Below the pieces are notes generated by a model. The model was not told the origin of the DNA. It was given only the letters and a program-made list of their open reading frames with translations, and searched no databases. A stretch of 64,000 nucleotides of DNA from Scolanthus callimorphus (lineage: Eukaryota; Cnidaria; Anthozoa; Actiniaria; Edwardsiidae). Of this stretch, positions 61,004-64,000 are shown one piece after another; within the stretch, counting starts at the first letter, position 1, and every line of letters begins with the position of its first letter. A program made the position numbers and the translations under genes. The stretch covers positions 28,417,387-28,481,386 of the forward strand of contig CM066918.1 of NCBI GenBank assembly GCA_033964015.1, written 5' to 3'.

Positions 61004-61428
61004 TAAGGCTATGTTACACGGGACAACACGCAACGTCGATTTTTCGCGTAACATTGTTCCGCTAAAAATTGATCGCCGTGTAACATGGCGCCGGGGACGA
61101 TTTTTCGCGCAACATTCAGCTCGGCAACATGTTGCGTGTTTTGACTTGCCTTCAAAAACACGCAACACAAAATGACAAATTTTCAGAAAGTTGACTCGTG
61201 TAACATGTCATCGTCGATTTTCCGCGCAACATTTCTGTCTGGAAGCGAGACAATCGTGAAATTCGTCAGCAGCTCGCGCTAAAAGTTGTTTTAACGGTCG
61301 TTTTGCCAGTTGTTATTGCGCTAAAAGTTGTCTCGTATAACATGGCCGTTGCCGAATGATTCGACGTCAACAACTTTTCGCGCAACAATGTTGCGCGTTT
61401 TTTGTTGCGAGTTGTCCCATAACCTTAA
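61004..61428. mobile_element. MITE with TTAAGGCTATG ends
   Basis: TTAAGGCTATGTTACACGGG at the left resembles the inverse of 'gttgtcccataaccttaa' at the right. Internally 'gtgtaacatg' and 'cgcaacattg' phrases recur. The corresponding gene A and B flanks lack it ('gagctttacgcacagcg' in B). Confidence 0.7.
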
Positions 61429-63478
61429 CGTACAGTGAGCGGAATTAAGAAAATGACGTTGTCGTTATCTCTCGTGGCCGAACTATACTCGTCACCACTC
61501 AATTGAAATACAAGGGATGCCAGAAAGTCTGACACACGTTCGTTTTTGGTCTCGACTCTCGCTGAATGTAAAACGCCACAAACAATGCTACTATGCTAGG
61601 TCATTATCCTCTCAGACATAGAGACGTTTAGATGAAATAGTTTCCTCATTTTCATTACGAATTTTCATTTTTGGTGGTTCCAAACTGGCTATTAACCAGC
61701 TGGCTCGTAGAACCGATGCCCTGGTTCGCTCTACAAGCTCTCTAAAATGTGATTAAACTCCGTTTCTATGGCACCCGCTTTGCCGGAAAGAAACTCAGCC
61801 TGCCAGGCCGTTCAGTAGTCATGTCAACGGAACCTGAGGCTTGAATGAAACTCACAAAGTTACAAGCAAAAGAAACGACTAAAGGAGAAAGAGATTTATC
61901 TTCACTTCCATTTACATAATTCTGTAGCTTGCTAGTCCTGCTAGCAGAGTTTTGGCATTTCGTTATTGGCTTTCCTTATACACTGCGATGTATTGTGCTA
62001 TGCCCTCTGGTCTGTGAGGATAAAGTGATTTTGTAGCCGCTTATTGTACAATCTTTTTGTAGATTCACAGGAATTCGTACTCTAAATCTTAAACAACTAT
62101 AAATCTTTGAACGCTAGCTTTGTGTCACCAACAGTTTACGAAATCATGTGCAGACTTCAGCATCGTACAGTAAAAAAGAACCTGGGTTTTAAGAACCTGT
62201 TCGACAAAAATATTCATTCTAAGCCCCTCCACATAAGAACGTGTCAACCGTAAAATTTTAAGTTAGGTTCTTATCAGTGGAGTTGCTGTGCAACACCTGT
62301 GTATAGGTAGACACTGCCTGAATAAGATGACCATCTGATTACATTTAAAAGTAACTTGACATTTCTTTCAAGCTTAAGTGATGTGTTCAATGGGTTAATT
62401 ACCATTCAAATAATTCCTCAAATGTATTTATAATATTATATTTATAGGAAATTCATATGAAAATTTAAGAAACTTTTTATAATTTGCTTTAAGACTATTT
62501 ATATAAGATTCTGTTTAGGCTAAATTGAAAAATCCACGTTTCCTATATGCGGATTTTTAGTGTATTACACACCACGTGGGATACTGATATACTTATGTCA
62601 ATCTATCAGATTCTCTACAGTTACGGACTTAGAACACAAGAATGCTCAACGGAATCTAAGCGGCTTCCAGGATGCACATGCCTCTCTCGGGAGCAAATCA
62701 AAACAACCACGCGAAATACAGACATGCTAACAACTTTGCTAGCTAAAAAAAAAACGAGAAACCTCTGCTAACAGGGTATAATTCTGCGAACCCCCGCTTT
62801 CAATTTCCGAACGCCAAACCACGTTTTGCCATCAGTCCATCAAACCTTTAACCTTTCAAGAAAGTCACTATCACATGGATTATTTTCTAAGTTTCGTTTG
62901 TATTTTATACTGGAAAACGTGGTTTTGAATAGCCCTTTTAAGTTTAAAAAACGCTCAAAGCCTTCGCAAAATCAACCAGAGATTTACGGAAGCCAAACCA
63001 CGCCTTTATTCAGAAAGGAGATAAAGTTTTTCGAACGGGAACTCCCGCGTTTCTGTCATTTGGGCCATTCGGATCTTGTTTTCAAGACTGAAAAGTTATC
63101 AGAAAAGTTATTTATCAGAGTCGTGCGCCATAGTAGTAAATGAAATTAATTCAACTCGAATTTTGCATAACAGCGGAATTGAAGTTTCAAAACGGCATTT
63201 TTTTTCGAAGACGTTCCAAACAATTGCATCGGGAAATCATAGACTTATTCCTAAAAGCGATGAGGCATGATAAATCCATCGAAACATCTAAACCAATTGG
63301 ATCAATGCCTCAGCGCAAGTCCTGACGTACAATGAAGAATGCCAAACAAGAAAAAACTTGTAAACTTGTATGACTTCTGGATATTTGAATGAGGCGAACT
63401 TGCAGTGATTCACACATTCAGCTCAACTTCCAGTCTTGAAGTTAAAATCGCTAGAGGGTCACGTTTTGTCATTCTAAA

Positions 63479-64000
63479 ATGGCGATACTGAAACACATCC
63501 TGATCTTGCTGATTGCTTTTCATTTGGCTGAAGGAAAGTCAACGCCTTCCAGTTTGAAAACGCCTAAAAGCTCTAAAGTTTTTCCCATAACGGTCAACTG
63601 CAACAATGGCGCGACGAAAGCCTCAAAAGCCATTCTGGACATATTAAATATGGTGAGACAAATCAAAACCCGGCTGACGAACATCGAAAAGAAGCTGAAA
63701 GGAGGAAATGGACAAAAAACCGGCTAAAAAGTGTAAAGGTAACAGCACCAATAAAATGTTTACACTTAAGAAAGATAAATCATCAATCGAGAAAGTGGGC
63801 AATTAACATGATTAACACTAGAAAACAAACAGTTGCCTATTTTCTGACACAGAAATCTGAGCTGCACAAGACACTAATTACTGGCAACCGTTTTAGAAGT
63901 AGTTTACAAACTCGTTTACAAAACTCGCTGCCGATAAAACACTCCAGCTCGTTTTGTAAACATTACTTATAATATAGCTATGATATAACGCTCGCTCTGA
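63479..64000 (+). pseudogene. Fibrinogen-related gene E, exon 1 only, frameshifted
   Basis: Exon 1 (63479-63738) encodes the same signal peptide ([13 protein letters not shown]) and helix as the other copies and ends at the same AAAG/GTAACAG donor. One extra A in the A-run before the Pro codons shifts the frame, so translation ends at GQKTG. Exon length is 260 nt, where 259 would keep phase 1. A single-base change in a homopolymer may be a sequence error, so the gene may be functional. Exons 2-4 lie beyond the window. Confidence 0.6.

Larger units (their letters stand above)
59733..63478. other. Spacer between fibrinogen genes D and E
   Basis: Shared 3' flank to about 60700, then two MITEs (60774-60957 and 61004-61428), then shared upstream flank. 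A stretch near 62160-62270 has several 'taagaacct' phrases also present near 51260 and 60060. No independent gene. Confidence 0.55.

Noticed and set aside
60535..61175. Two overlapping frames of about 125 codons
   Set aside because: They run through two adjacent MITEs and a dispersed repeat, have frames open on both strands, and show no domain or splice support.

Overview
This is eukaryotic, metazoan DNA: intron-rich genes with GT-AG boundaries, AATAAA signals, dense short inverted-repeat transposons, and no operons. The gene content fits an early-branching invertebrate: a basal-body gene (CEP20), an LRMDA-type leucine-rich repeat gene, WDR7, and a tandem family of secreted fibrinogen-domain lectins. 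An anthozoan cnidarian (stony coral or sea anemone) is my best guess. That is inference; no diagnostic marker is present.

Layout. 0-1.7 kb: no gene seen. 1.68-4.01 kb: CEP20/FOPNL on the minus strand, six exons, apparently complete. 4.26-6.63 kb: an LRMDA-like LRR gene on the plus strand, four exons, sharing a 252-bp bidirectional promoter with CEP20. 6.7-10.5 kb: transposon-rich, including a small LTR element nested in a TTAA-flanked MITE. 10.5-24.15 kb: WDR7 (rabconnectin-3 beta) on the minus strand. Eighteen exons cover the C-terminal three quarters; the N-terminal propeller exons are not in the window. 24.2-26.8 kb: MITEs and SINE-like sequence. 26.8-64 kb: five tandem paralogues (A-E) of a four-exon fibrinogen-related gene, all on the plus strand. 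A and B are intact. C and D carry frame or splice lesions. E is cut by the window edge and has a one-base frameshift.

The most unusual feature is a recurrent rearrangement. In all four complete fibrinogen genes, the 3' half of exon 3, its splice donor and the first part of intron 3 form one 127-bp unit. That unit is tandemly amplified inside the intron: about 30, 11, 36 and 9 copies, roughly 86 in all. Unit variants differ at a few codons, and the exon copies of the paralogues carry those same alternatives, which points to exchange between exons and arrays. WDR7, an unrelated gene, shows the same kind of event independently at five exon-intron boundaries: four across a donor and one across an acceptor. 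At exon 9 the copies form 48-nt, stop-free, in-frame potential cassette exons. I treat boundary-spanning tandem duplication as the candidate undescribed phenomenon of this window.

The window also holds at least fifteen MITE-like elements. Several have recognisable target-site duplications (TTAA/TTAC, 8 bp, 9 bp), and some have empty-site proof from paralogous introns. There is also a 5'-truncated LINE copy, and a 1.5-kb long-inverted-repeat element with a 9-bp target duplication that carries an OTU-protease-like fragment. No CRISPR array or rRNA gene was seen; tRNA similarity occurs only in SINE-like remnants.
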